NCBI GenBank assembly: GCA_913052565.1
Contig: CAJXFH010000001.1
Location: 1 to 64,000 of the forward strand
Length of the DNA stretch: 64,000 nucleotides
Direction: 5' to 3'
Source: TMED112 sp913052565
Lineage (GTDB): Bacteria > Pseudomonadota > Gammaproteobacteria > Magnimaribacterales > TMED112
Below the pieces are notes generated by a model. That model saw nothing but the letters and a program-made list of their open reading frames with translations, ran no database searches and was not told the DNA's origin. The position numbers were made by a program, and so were the translations under genes. Shown here one piece after another: positions 16,695 to 25,457 of the stretch. Each line of letters begins with the position of its first letter. Within the stretch, counting starts at the first letter, position 1.

Positions 16695-17675
16695 CTACTC
16701 CCAATTTTTTAGATTATGAAGATAAGGATACCATTCATTTTTAAGAGGGTGAAACCATGTAAACATAATTTTATGAATTTTATCCTTAGTATCAGAATCA
16801 ATCTTGATTTTTTGACTAGGGTCAAAAAGATAAACATATGGAATTAATCTTTCATCGACGCCATGTTTTAATAAAATATCTTCAAATGAAGAATCAGATT
16901 TTGCTTTAAAGTTACCAAATAGGTCTATTATTAATGAGTCTGTTCTGGGCATACCTGTAAGATTTACTAAATAACAATCTTTAGACATCAAATAACTATG
17001 ATCAAGGTGTTTCATTAGAGTTAAATTCATTTTTTTCGGACAAGAGTCAGTAGTAAAATAGTTGTCCCATATGCTAATCAAAGAGGAATTTTCTTCATCA
17101 AGATCGGTTTCAGAATTTTTATTCAAAGATGTTGATATTACTTTTTCTCCAGTCCAAAAAAAATTTAAATCTTTAATTCGATCTTTTGTAAATTGACTAA
17201 AGTAATTGGCGTGTTCAATATTCTTATTTATTAATTCACTAGAATAAACGGTAGGACAATAATCTAAATTGATTTCTGGAAAAGAATCCATTAGATCCGT
17301 CATAACTCTTTTTTGATTTTGATAATCAAAATTTGAGTCGATATCATCAAATAAAATAGAAAAATATTTAATCTTAAAGCCCATAAATTGCCTTATCTTT
17401 GTTTTCAAATTTTCAAAATCATTTGTATTAATTAGAGATAGGCCAATGCCAAGGTTAATACCTAATTCTTCAGTAAAAGAGGCAAAATCTTCAAAATCAT
17501 TTAACCACTCTTTTGTATGTTCTAGATCTATATGTGTTCGAATGAAGGGGTCTTCTTTAGGAGCATACAAGTAAAAATTTAATTCCGAGCTTTTTAAAGC
17601 ATCGCAAAAAATTTTTCTTTCATCAAATGAAAGCAGTTTGCCATAAAAACCTTCTACAATTCCAAATCTTTTCAT
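16695..17675 (-). CDS. GH84-like beta-N-acetylglucosaminidase catalytic domain
   Basis: The 326 aa resemble the catalytic barrel of glycoside hydrolase family 84 (O-GlcNAcase/NagJ type). Supporting features are the N-terminal IVEGFYGKLLSFDER, the YLYAPKEDPFIR motif, and the adjacent catalytic acids in SILFDDID (Asp110-Asp111, acid and polarising base for substrate-assisted catalysis). There is no signal peptide, no N-terminal GH84 alpha/beta domain and no carbohydrate-binding modules, so this is a bare cytosolic version. It sits between prmC (46 bp away) and an acyl-CoA ligase. The substrate could be GlcNAc from wall recycling or imported glycans; I cannot tell. Confidence 0.72.
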   Translation of the reverse strand: MKRFGIVEGFYGKLLSFDERKIFCDALKSSELNFYLYAPKEDPFIRTHIDLEHTKEWLNDFEDFASFTEELGINLGIGLSLINTNDFENLKTKIRQFMGFKIKYFSILFDDIDSNFDYQNQKRVMTDLMDSFPEINLDYCPTVYSSELINKNIEHANYFSQFTKDRIKDLNFFWTGEKVISTSLNKNSETDLDEENSSLISIWDNYFTTDSCPKKMNLTLMKHLDHSYLMSKDCYLVNLTGMPRTDSLIIDLFGNFKAKSDSSFEDILLKHGVDERLIPYVYLFDPSQKIKIDSDTKDKIHKIMFTWFHPLKNEWYPYLHNLKNWE

Positions 17676-17721
17676 ACATTAAGTCTACAAGATCATTCAA
17701 ATTTTAGCCTAAGTTTTCAGG

Positions 17722-18516
17722 TTATTTCTTTTGAGCAAATATGAATCTATTTATGTTCTTGAAATCTTTTATAGAACTTATTTTTGTAAAGTTTTTATTT
17801 TCAAGCATGTTTTTCAGTTCATCATCTTGTCCAACACCATGTTCAAACAATATTTTTCCATCCTTTTTAAGGAAATTTCCTAAGTTATTAATGATTATTT
17901 TAAAATCACTTAATCCTCTATCAGTAGAATAAAGTGCTAAATCAGGTTCATGAATTAGACTTTCATCAAGCTTCAGACCTTTTGACACATAGGGGGGATT
18001 AGAAACAATTAAATCAAATTTTTCGTCAACTTTTGAGAACCAATTTGATTGAATAAATTTAACTTTATTATTTGTTTGCAAATTATTTTTTTCTGCAATT
18101 TCTAAAGCTTTTTTAGATAAATCAACTCCGGTAACCTCACTCTCTACAAAAATTTTAGATAGCTCGATCGCTATGCAGCCTGATCCAGTACCAAGATCAA
18201 GTATTTTGTTAAAAGCATTAAAATTATTTGCTAGAAAGTCGACTAAAATCTCTGTTTCAGGTCTTGGTATAAGAACATCTTCACTCAAAAGATAATTTCC
18301 TTGATAAAACGGCCAAACTCCTAAGATATATTGGACTGGTTTTTTGGCTTTTATATCGCTTATAGTTTTTTTGAGGTTTATATCTTTTGCTTTAAGTTCA
18401 TCGATCAAGAAATTTAAACCTTCATCATAAGTTTTACCATAGACTTCTTCCCAGACTACTATGACATCTTTAATAGCTTCTTTATTCTTCTTGAATTTGG
18501 AGGAGTTTTTCTGCAT
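17722..18516 (-). CDS. prmC: Release factor glutamine methyltransferase
   Basis: Methylates the Gln of the GGQ motif in RF1 and RF2, using SAM. The 264 aa have an N-terminal helical substrate-binding domain, the QYILGVWPF segment, SAM motif DLGTGSGCIA (about 107-116) and active-site NPPY (173-176). Its start lies 35 bp inside prfA, giving the conserved hemA-prfA-prmC order and coupling writer to substrate. Confidence 0.96.
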   Translation of the reverse strand: MQKNSSKFKKNKEAIKDVIVVWEEVYGKTYDEGLNFLIDELKAKDINLKKTISDIKAKKPVQYILGVWPFYQGNYLLSEDVLIPRPETEILVDFLANNFNAFNKILDLGTGSGCIAIELSKIFVESEVTGVDLSKKALEIAEKNNLQTNNKVKFIQSNWFSKVDEKFDLIVSNPPYVSKGLKLDESLIHEPDLALYSTDRGLSDFKIIINNLGNFLKKDGKILFEHGVGQDDELKNMLENKNFTKISSIKDFKNINRFIFAQKK

Positions 18517-19561
18517 TGCTTTGAGCTTTTAAGGAATCAATCATCTCAGTTAAATCTCCATCGAGAAAATTCTCAATGTTATACAAAGTAAGCTTAAGTC
18601 TGTGATCTGTTATTCTTCCTTGTGGAAAATTATATGTACGAATCTTTTCACTTCTATCACCAGTTCCAACTAATGATTTCCTTTCACTTGCTTGTTCTTT
18701 TTCAAGTTTTTGTTTTTCTACATCATATATTTTCGCCGACAAAAGCGCTAAAGCCTTAGCTTTGTTTTTATGTTGGCTCCTGTCATCTTGACACTCCACA
18801 ACTATCCCTGAGGGAAGATGTGTAAGCCTTACTGCTGAATCTGTTTTGTTAACGTGTTGACCACCTGCACCAGAAGCCCTAAAAGTATCTACTCTTATAT
18901 CTGACATATCTAAATCTTTTTCTTCAATATCATCTAGTTCTGGCATTACGGCTACTGTTGCTGTGGAAGTGTGAATTCTGCCTTGAGATTCTGTCTCTGG
19001 CACTCTTTGTACTCTATGAACGCCGGATTCAAATTTGAGCTTTCCATAAGAATCATCACCAATGATTTTTATTACAACTTCTTTAAAACCTCCAGGACCT
19101 GAAACAATTTCTTTTATTTTTTCTGTTTTCCAGTTTGATCTTTCAGCAAACCTTGAAAACATTCTGTATAAGTCACCAACAAAAATTGCTGCTTCATCTC
19201 CGCCTGCACCAGCTCTTAATTCTAAGAATGAGTTTCTTGAATCATCTTTGTCCTTTGGTAAAAGTTGAATCATTATCTCTTCTTCGAGTACTTTTAATTT
19301 ATTTTCACATTCAACTTTTTCTTCAGCTGCAATTTCTTTCATTTCTTCATCTTTAATCAGTTTTTCAAGGTCAGTTATAGTGCTCTCAAGCTTTTGGAAC
19401 TCAGACCAATTTGCAACTACTTCTTTAATTTCAGAAAACTCTTTATTTAAGGCTGTAAGTCTTGAGATATCAGAGGTAATGGCTGGATCTGAAAGTTGGC
19501 TACCTATATCTTCAGCCTTTGATTGCAAATTATCTAATGATTTTCTGATAGTTTCTTTCAA
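18482..19561 (-). CDS. prfA: Peptide chain release factor 1
   Basis: Recognises UAG and UAA and triggers peptide release on the ribosome. The 359 aa are normal. The universal GGQ motif is in GAGGQHVNKTDSAVR. The codon-recognition tripeptide reads Pro-Glu-Thr (RVPETESQGR) where E. coli has Pro-Ala-Thr; Pro-x-Thr is the RF1 rule, so function is expected. It lies 2 bp after hemA. Confidence 0.97.
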   Translation of the reverse strand: MKETIRKSLDNLQSKAEDIGSQLSDPAITSDISRLTALNKEFSEIKEVVANWSEFQKLESTITDLEKLIKDEEMKEIAAEEKVECENKLKVLEEEIMIQLLPKDKDDSRNSFLELRAGAGGDEAAIFVGDLYRMFSRFAERSNWKTEKIKEIVSGPGGFKEVVIKIIGDDSYGKLKFESGVHRVQRVPETESQGRIHTSTATVAVMPELDDIEEKDLDMSDIRVDTFRASGAGGQHVNKTDSAVRLTHLPSGIVVECQDDRSQHKNKAKALALLSAKIYDVEKQKLEKEQASERKSLVGTGDRSEKIRTYNFPQGRITDHRLKLTLYNIENFLDGDLTEMIDSLKAQSNAEKLLQIQEE

Positions 19562-19563
19562 AA

Positions 19564-20724
19564 TTACCCTCTATTTTTTGAAGACATTGAATCATCTAAT
19601 ATTTTAGAGACATGGAAAGCATTTTTTGATGCAATCTCATCAGCTAATTCTTCAATTACATCATTTATTTCGTCTCCCTCAGACAATTTTTCCCTCGCTT
19701 TCTTAATAGCTTTTAACTTGATATCAGACTGTTCTTCACGAAACTTTTTTTGAACAGCATTGATAGTTTTTCTGTTTTGTAGTTTCAAAAATTCTTTTTC
19801 AGCATTAGAAGAAATTAAGTTTTCAGCATCTTTTACTGCACTTTCTCTACCTTTTAAATTTTCAGCTACCATTCCACTCAATTCATCGAGTGTAAGAATA
19901 GTTTTTCCGCCTCTTGTAACGAATCCTGAGGGCAAATTTCTTGGAATTGCCAAATCAAAAATTAGACAATTATCCTTTACTTCTTCACTTGCAAAAAACG
20001 GTGTTTCTGATGCTGCTGCAATCACAACAATTTGATAATTCTTAATTTCATTACTTACTTCGCCTAGAGGCCTGCTAGAAATTCCATCGACATTGATATC
20101 TGTTCTATTGAACAGTTCAATTTCATATTTTTTTTGATTAAGTCGTTTTATAAGTGCTTTTCCAACATTTCCTGCACCTATTAGTAAAACAGGTGATTTA
20201 TCCTGCTCGAGTATTCTGTTTTCTACAAGTGAAGCTATGGATAAGGGGTTTTTAGAGAGACTAGTTTCCGATCTAATATCTTTAGCTAAATTTATTGCTC
20301 TAGAGAAGATTAGCTCTAGGTCAGAACCCAAATAGTTAAATGATTTTGAATTTTGAAATGATTTCTTTACTTGTCCAAATATATCCGGCTCTCCCACTAT
20401 CATTGAATCAATTCCAGTCATAACTCTTAGAAGATGTTTAAAAGCTTCATTTTTTGAAAATAAGTATTGATCGTTTTTTCTTAAACCAATATTTTTGCCT
20501 ACCAGCTGTTCTAGATGGCTATCGAAGTTCTTTATCTGAGTTCTCTCACAAAAAGAGTAGAATTCTGTTCTGTTGCAAGTTGATAGAAATACTCCGTTCT
20601 CAAAAGGTGTAACACTTTTAAGATTTGCGATTATTTCATCAATCTTCTCTTTATTAAAAGCAAATTTTTCTCTAACCTCTAAAGAGGTAGATTTATGACT
20701 TATTCCCCAACAATGAAATTCCAT
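19564..20724 (-). CDS. hemA: Glutamyl-tRNA reductase
   Basis: Reduces Glu-tRNA(Glu) to glutamate-1-semialdehyde, the first step of C5-pathway haem synthesis, with NADPH. The 386 aa (E. coli 418) include MEFHCWGISHKS at the N-terminus, catalytic Cys50 in STCNRTE, substrate-site MIVGEPDIFGQVK, the Rossmann motif LLIGAGNVGKA and a C-terminal dimerisation helix. The start codon overlaps the 5' end of divergent lolB by 12 bp. It heads hemA-prfA-prmC. Confidence 0.96.
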   Translation of the reverse strand: MEFHCWGISHKSTSLEVREKFAFNKEKIDEIIANLKSVTPFENGVFLSTCNRTEFYSFCERTQIKNFDSHLEQLVGKNIGLRKNDQYLFSKNEAFKHLLRVMTGIDSMIVGEPDIFGQVKKSFQNSKSFNYLGSDLELIFSRAINLAKDIRSETSLSKNPLSIASLVENRILEQDKSPVLLIGAGNVGKALIKRLNQKKYEIELFNRTDINVDGISSRPLGEVSNEIKNYQIVVIAAASETPFFASEEVKDNCLIFDLAIPRNLPSGFVTRGGKTILTLDELSGMVAENLKGRESAVKDAENLISSNAEKEFLKLQNRKTINAVQKKFREEQSDIKLKAIKKAREKLSEGDEINDVIEELADEIASKNAFHVSKILDDSMSSKNRG

Positions 20725-21132
20725 AATTTATATTTTAAATATTTAATTAATTTAATTTTTTCTTTATTTATCTTATCCAGCTGTGCAAGTTTAAATACAT
20801 CTTCTCAAACATACAATCTTGAAGGCAAATTATCCTATATATCTGAAACTGACTCTGGCATTACAAAGGTTTCAATTTCCACGAGTAAAAATAAAACAAT
20901 TATTAAGATTTTTGATCCAGTGATGGGCCAAAAAATTTCAGAACTAAATGGGTTTAAAAAATCATGGAACCTTTCTTCTGGTATTTCAATACAATTCTTT
21001 GATGCACTTCCAAAACCAATAGAAATTTTTGAATTTGTATCATCAAAATGTAAGTTGGCGGGAAAATGTGAAATTCGCATTGAAAGCGAAGATCAAGATA
21101 ATACAATCAAACTAATTCTTAAGAATGTATAG
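20713..21132 (+). CDS. lolB: LolB-like outer-membrane lipoprotein receptor (short)
   Basis: LolB accepts lipoproteins from LolA and inserts them in the outer membrane. From the ATG at 20713 the protein is 139 aa with a lipoprotein signal and lipobox LSSC (Cys24). The body is beta-strand-rich (LEGKLSYIS near the N-terminus and a C-terminal TIKLILKNV, as in LolB). It is about two thirds of the usual 207 aa. Position between hemA (divergent) and ispE, exactly as in other gammaproteobacteria, carries much of the call. An earlier in-frame ATG at 20695 would spoil the signal peptide spacing. It overlaps ispE by 8 bp. Confidence 0.72.
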   Translation: MKFHNLYFKYLINLIFSLFILSSCASLNTSSQTYNLEGKLSYISETDSGITKVSISTSKNKTIIKIFDPVMGQKISELNGFKKSWNLSSGISIQFFDALPKPIEIFEFVSSKCKLAGKCEIRIESEDQDNTIKLILKNV

Positions 21133-21940
21133 ATTTAAATCTTTTGCAAAAATAAATAGCTACTTAAATGTTATAAGTAAACTTGAGTCTGGATATCATT
21201 CACTTAATACTCATTTTCAGATCATAGATCTGCACGATAAGATATCTTTTAAGACCTCTAGCAAAACAGTTCTTACTAGCAATAAAAATTTTGATCTTAA
21301 GGATAATTTAATTCTTAAAGCTAAAAACTGGTTCGAAAAAAAATTTGATCTCAGAAATAATTTTGAAATACATCTAGAAAAGGAAATTCCTATAGGAGCA
21401 GGTCTTGGAGGTGGCAGCTCAAATGCTGCGACAACACTCTATTTTCTATGTAAATTTCATAATATTGATTTGAAAAAACTAACCAGAGATCAGGTATGTA
21501 ACGAACTCGGAGCTGATGTATTTATTTTTCTAACAAGGCAAAGTGCTTTTGCAGAGGGTAGAGGGGAAATAATTACAGAAATTCATTCTTTTGATTCAGA
21601 TTACTTGTTGTTATCGCCCGATATAAATATTTCTACAAAAAAGATGTTTGAATCTAAATTTCTTGAAGTATCCAACAAAATAGATAAAACAAAAAATTGT
21701 TTTTTTGATGTTTTGCTTAAAGAAAGTCTAGAATTTTCAAATTTTTACTCTGAATTAAAGAAAAAATTGCCAATAAATACTTTTAATAAATTGAAATTAA
21801 GTGGAACTGGCTCAACATTATTTATAGAAAATCCGGACGAGAATGAAAAAGCATTAATTTTCGAATTATTTGGTCAAAATTTTAGAGTTTTTTTGGCTAA
21901 AGGATTAGAATACTATGACTTTGAACTTAATGGGGTGTAG
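21125..21940 (+). CDS. ispE: 4-diphosphocytidyl-2-C-methyl-D-erythritol kinase
   Basis: GHMP-family kinase of the MEP isoprenoid pathway. The 271 aa show the N-terminal SFAKINSYLNV segment with its active-site Lys, the ATP-binding loop PIGAGLGGGSSNAATTL (about 90-106) and C-terminal LSGTGST. Its last 10 bases, including the TAG stop, are the first 10 bases of tRNA-Gln. Confidence 0.95.
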   Translation: MYRFKSFAKINSYLNVISKLESGYHSLNTHFQIIDLHDKISFKTSSKTVLTSNKNFDLKDNLILKAKNWFEKKFDLRNNFEIHLEKEIPIGAGLGGGSSNAATTLYFLCKFHNIDLKKLTRDQVCNELGADVFIFLTRQSAFAEGRGEIITEIHSFDSDYLLLSPDINISTKKMFESKFLEVSNKIDKTKNCFFDVLLKESLEFSNFYSELKKKLPINTFNKLKLSGTGSTLFIENPDENEKALIFELFGQNFRVFLAKGLEYYDFELNGV

Positions 21941-22005
21941 CCAAGTGGTAAGGCAGCGGCTTTTGGTGCCGCCATTCGTAGGTTCGAATCCTACCACCCC
22001 AGCCA
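21931..22005 (+). tRNA. tRNA-Gln (anticodon TTG)
   Basis: 75 nt with encoded CCA. The 7-nt anticodon loop TTTTGGT contains TTG; the anticodon stem GCGGC/GCCGC pairs fully, the T-loop GGTTCGAATCC is standard, and the acceptor is closed by TGGGGTG with CACCCCA. The sequence closely follows E. coli tRNA-Gln. Its 5' end is shared with the ispE stop codon, and prs begins 8 nt after the CCA. With gatCAB present in this window, it may be charged with Glu and amidated, unless GlnRS exists elsewhere. Confidence 0.97.
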
Positions 22006-22013
22006 TGTGATAT

Positions 22014-22961
22014 ATGAATAATAGAGTTGTTTTTACAGGAAATTCAAACCCTAAGCTAGCAGAAAGTGTAGCGAAAAACTTAAATGTTCAGCTTGGGGAC
22101 ATAAAAGTTGCCTCATTCAGTGATGGTGAAATAAATGTTGAAATTAACGAAAATGTTAGAGGCAAAGATACTTTTGTAATTCAATCCACAAATTTTCCAG
22201 CTGAAAAAAATCTGATTGAATTAATTCTTATTATAGATGCTTTGAAAAGAGCTTCAGTTAGATCAATAACAGCAGTTATCCCATATTTTGGATATTCTAG
22301 GCAGGATAGACGTGTAAGGTCTGCAAGAGTTCCTATAAGTGCAAGAGTAGTAGCCGATATGCTGTCAAATGCAGGGGTAACGAGAATTATTACTCTAGAT
22401 ATACATTCAGAGCAAATTCAAGGATTTTTTTCCTTTCCAATGGATAATATCTACACTGCAAACTTAATGGTAAAGGACTTGCTTTTAAAATATAAAGTTG
22501 ACGATCTTCAGGTAGTCTCTCCCGATACAGGTGGAGTTATCAGAGCAAGGTCAGTTGCCAAAACACTAGGGGTTCAAGATTTGGCAATAATAGATAAAAG
22601 AAGAGAGAAAGCTAATGAGTCTGAGGTAATAAACCTAATTGGTGATGTAGATGGAAAGGTCTGCATTGTGCCAGATGATTTAATTGATACAGCTGGAACT
22701 TTAAGTAATGCAAGCCATGCTCTGAAAGAAAGAGGTGCTAAGGAGATTATTGCCTATATTACACACCCTGTTTTGTCAGGAAATGCTGTAGAAAATCTAA
22801 ATAATTCAGCAATTGATAAACTGGTTGTATCAAACTCTATAGATATTGGTGACAAATCCGAAAAATGTCCTAAAATAGACGTCTTTGATATATCGCCTAT
22901 ATTGTCACAAGCTATAACAAGGTTAATGACAGGCGAATCAATAAGCGAGTTGTTTAGATAA
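22014..22961 (+). CDS. prs: Ribose-phosphate pyrophosphokinase
   Basis: Makes PRPP from ribose 5-phosphate and ATP for nucleotide, His and Trp synthesis. The 315 aa match E. coli exactly. Motifs include FGYSRQDRR, LDIHSEQIQGFF (metal-binding His) and the PRPP loop DDLIDTAGTL. It starts 8 nt after tRNA-Gln with no Shine-Dalgarno; an in-frame ATG-TGA start-stop pair begins on the last base of the tRNA CCA. Confidence 0.98.
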   Translation: MNNRVVFTGNSNPKLAESVAKNLNVQLGDIKVASFSDGEINVEINENVRGKDTFVIQSTNFPAEKNLIELILIIDALKRASVRSITAVIPYFGYSRQDRRVRSARVPISARVVADMLSNAGVTRIITLDIHSEQIQGFFSFPMDNIYTANLMVKDLLLKYKVDDLQVVSPDTGGVIRARSVAKTLGVQDLAIIDKRREKANESEVINLIGDVDGKVCIVPDDLIDTAGTLSNASHALKERGAKEIIAYITHPVLSGNAVENLNNSAIDKLVVSNSIDIGDKSEKCPKIDVFDISPILSQAITRLMTGESISELFR

Positions 22962-23668
22962 TGGAAACTTTAAAACTAAAAGCTGAAATTAGGGAAAAAG
23001 TTGGAGGACTGAGCTCCAAACAACTAATTTATAAAGAGGGAAGAATTCCTGGCATTATCTATGGTGGAAAAAATGATCCACAACCAATTTTTGTGCAGCA
23101 AAATGAGCTGCTAAAAATTATTTCTAATGAAGGTCTTTTCAATTCAATCGTTGAAATAGAACTGAATGACAAAAAGGAAAAAGTAGTTTTCAAAGAAGTT
23201 CAAAAACATCCATCTAAGAATATCTTTACTCATATTGATCTTCAGAGAGTGGTCGATGGAACTAGAGTTAACGTTGTTGTTCCAGTTGTTCTCAAAAATC
23301 AAGATAAGTGTTTCGGTGTCAAAATTGAGGGTGGTGTTATAAACCATGTGCTTAAGGAAATTTCTGTGCTTACTGATCCAGCTAAAATCCCTGAATCAAT
23401 AGAGGTAGATATGGAAGAAATTAAGTCCAAAGAGAAGGTTAGACTAAGCTCACTAGAAATTGATGGGAGCTATGATTTTCCTGCAAGCCTAAAATCACAA
23501 GACCCCGTATTAGTTTCTGTTCTAACAGCACGAGGTGGAATGCTTGATTTTGAAGATGAAGAAGTTGATGATGTTGATGAGGGTGCTGATGGAGAAAGCA
23601 CAGAATCAAGTGATGAAAAGGCTTCTGAAGAAAATAGCTCAGATAATACTGAGGAAAAATCCGAATAA
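22961..23668 (+). CDS. rplY: Ribosomal protein bL25 (TL5/CTC type) with acidic tail
   Basis: Binds 5S rRNA in the large subunit. The 235 aa have an N-terminal L25 domain (about 1-95, with GRIPGIIYGG) and a C-terminal TL5 beta-domain (about 95-190). The last 40 or so residues are a low-complexity Asp/Glu/Ser tail absent from the short E. coli protein. It overlaps prs by one base (TAATG). Confidence 0.95.
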   Translation: METLKLKAEIREKVGGLSSKQLIYKEGRIPGIIYGGKNDPQPIFVQQNELLKIISNEGLFNSIVEIELNDKKEKVVFKEVQKHPSKNIFTHIDLQRVVDGTRVNVVVPVVLKNQDKCFGVKIEGGVINHVLKEISVLTDPAKIPESIEVDMEEIKSKEKVRLSSLEIDGSYDFPASLKSQDPVLVSVLTARGGMLDFEDEEVDDVDEGADGESTESSDEKASEENSSDNTEEKSE

Positions 23669-23669
23669 T

Positions 23670-24239
23670 TTGTTAGATCTTTGTATTATTGGTCTAGGAA
23701 ACCCAGGCGATAAACATTCTAAAACCAGACATAATGCTGGGTATGACTATCTTGAAAACCTTTGCAATGATCTAGGTGTTATTTTAACCCCAAATAAAAA
23801 ACTTGATGGTCATTATGGAGAAGCTGTTATTAATGATCTTAAGGTTGGCTTTCTAAAACCAAATGAATTCATAAATAATAGTGGCAAATCGGTTCTTCTG
23901 GTTAAGAAATATCATGTTAAAAATTTATCAGACATATTAGTTGTCCATGATGATATGGACCTAGAGCCTGGAGAGGTCAAACTCAAAGAGGGTGGTGGCC
24001 ATGGTGGACACAATGGTCTCAAGGATATCATTGGAAAAGCTGGTAAGGATTTTGTTCGCTTAAGATTCGGTATCGGGCACCCTCCCACCAAACAAGAAAC
24101 AAATGCATGGGTGATAAAAAAACCAAATCCACAAGAAAAAAAAGGTTTAGAAGAATCCTTTGCAAAAGCAAATTATGCCAGAGATTCTATTCTGAAAAAA
24201 AAATGGCTAATTGCCATGAATGAACTTCATAAAAAATGA
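23670..24239 (+). CDS. pth: Peptidyl-tRNA hydrolase
   Basis: Recycles peptidyl-tRNAs released from stalled ribosomes. With a TTG start at 23670 the product is 189 aa and begins MLDLCIIGLGNPG, aligning residue for residue with E. coli (MTIKLIVGLANPG). The frame is open further upstream inside rplY, but those residues are not Pth-like. Catalytic His is in TRHNAGYDY; Asn in KPNEFINNSG; and HDDMDLEPG is present. It begins one base after the rplY stop and overlaps ychF by ATGA. Confidence 0.93.
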   Translation: MLDLCIIGLGNPGDKHSKTRHNAGYDYLENLCNDLGVILTPNKKLDGHYGEAVINDLKVGFLKPNEFINNSGKSVLLVKKYHVKNLSDILVVHDDMDLEPGEVKLKEGGGHGGHNGLKDIIGKAGKDFVRLRFGIGHPPTKQETNAWVIKKPNPQEKKGLEESFAKANYARDSILKKKWLIAMNELHKK

Positions 24240-25324
24240 GTATTAAGTGTGGCATAGTTGGATTACCCAACGTCGGTAAATCTACATTATTCAACGCGTT
24301 AACCTCACAGAAAATTGATGCTGAGAATTTTCCATTTTGCACTATCGAACCAAACATAGCTCGCGTAAATATACCCGATGCTAGATTGGATCAACTCTCA
24401 GCAATGGTAAATCCTGAAAAAGTTATTCCATCATTTATGGAATTTGTAGATATAGCTGGGTTAGTTAAGGGTGCTCACTCAGGTGAAGGCCTTGGTAACA
24501 AATTTTTATCACATATTAGAGAAACCCAATGTTTTGCCCATGTAATCAGATGTTTTGATGATGAAAATGTAATTCATGTAGAGGGTAAAATATCTCCACT
24601 TGAAGATCTTGAAACAATCGACACAGAACTAATACTTGCAGACCTTGAAATAATTATTAAGCGCAAAGAGCGTATTGGGAAACAGTTAAGGAATGGAGAT
24701 AAGGCAACGCAATTTGAATTTGATTTATTGGAAAAGATTGAAAATCATCTAAATGAAACGAAACCAATTAGGGATTTATCTTTTGAGCCTAATGAAAATG
24801 AAATATTAAAACAAATACAGCTAGTAACAGCGAAACCATTTTTTTTTATTGCCAATTTGCATGAGGATGAAGGCAAAAATACACATTATTCAGCTCTAGA
24901 GGAGTATGCTGCTAAATCTGACCTTCCTGTTATTAAAGTATATGCCAAAGCTGAGGGTGAATTGGTTGATTTAGAGCCTAACGAAAAAATAGAATATCTT
25001 GAAATGCTAGGGCTTCAAGAACCAGCACTGAATGCAGTAATTAGAAAGGGATATGAGATGCTTAATCTATTCTCATACTTTACTGCAGGCCCTAAGGAAG
25101 TGAGAGCATGGTCAGTTAAGACAGGCTCGACTGCTCCTCAAGCTGCTGGGAAAATTCATACGGATTTTGAAAAAGGATTTATCAAGGCAGAAGTCATTGG
25201 TTTTGATGATTACATGTCTTGTGGCGGTGAGCTTAAAGCAAAAGAACAAGGCAAATTAAGAATTGAAGGCAAAGATTACATTGTTAAAGATGGTGATGTT
25301 ATTCACTTTAGATTTAATGTGTAA
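24236..25324 (+). CDS. ychF: Redox-regulated ATPase YchF (OLA1 family)
   Basis: Obg-like P-loop ATPase that binds ribosomes and is linked to translation quality and oxidative stress. The 362 aa match the family (363). G1 GLPNVGKSTLFNAL, G3 DIAGLVKGAHSGEGLGN, a central coiled coil (about 125-200) and a C-terminal TGS domain (AAGKIHTDFEKGFIKAEV). It overlaps pth by 4 bp, the pth-ychF order of E. coli. Confidence 0.97.
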   Translation: MSIKCGIVGLPNVGKSTLFNALTSQKIDAENFPFCTIEPNIARVNIPDARLDQLSAMVNPEKVIPSFMEFVDIAGLVKGAHSGEGLGNKFLSHIRETQCFAHVIRCFDDENVIHVEGKISPLEDLETIDTELILADLEIIIKRKERIGKQLRNGDKATQFEFDLLEKIENHLNETKPIRDLSFEPNENEILKQIQLVTAKPFFFIANLHEDEGKNTHYSALEEYAAKSDLPVIKVYAKAEGELVDLEPNEKIEYLEMLGLQEPALNAVIRKGYEMLNLFSYFTAGPKEVRAWSVKTGSTAPQAAGKIHTDFEKGFIKAEVIGFDDYMSCGGELKAKEQGKLRIEGKDYIVKDGDVIHFRFNV

Positions 25325-25325
25325 A

Positions 25326-25356
25326 TTGATGTAATTAAAAATTAATTATTTATAAT
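25326..25356 (+). promoter_or_regulatory. Candidate promoter of tRNA-Met
   Basis: TTGATG at 25326-25331 and a perfect TATAAT at 25351-25356, with a 19 bp spacer (slightly long). The predicted transcript would begin about 7 nt upstream of the tRNA 5' end. Confidence 0.55.
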
Positions 25357-25369
25357 TACTTTCTGCATA

Positions 25370-25446
25370 GGCTATGTAGCTCAGCTGGTTAGAGCGCAGC
25401 ATTCATAATGCTGAGGTCCTTGGTTCAAGTCCAAGCATAGCCACCA
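25370..25446 (+). tRNA. tRNA-Met, elongator (anticodon CAT)
   Basis: 77 nt with encoded CCA. Acceptor GGCTATG/CATAGCC, anticodon stem CAGCA/TGCTG with loop TTCATAA, and T-arm GGTTCAAGTCC. It is fully paired at 1-72, unlike the initiator tRNA in this window, and resembles E. coli metT. A CAT anticodon could also be an Ile tRNA modified to lysidine, but the overall similarity favours elongator Met. A run of seven T follows directly. Confidence 0.93.
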
Positions 25447-25457
25447 ATTTTTTTATT

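Noticed and set aside
18995..19025. RF1 codon-recognition tripeptide reads PET, not PAT, suggesting altered stop-codon reading
   Set aside because: Pro-x-Thr is the general RF1 pattern and Glu at the middle position occurs, as far as I recall, in other bacteria; the surrounding motif is intact. UAG and UAA are used normally in the window.
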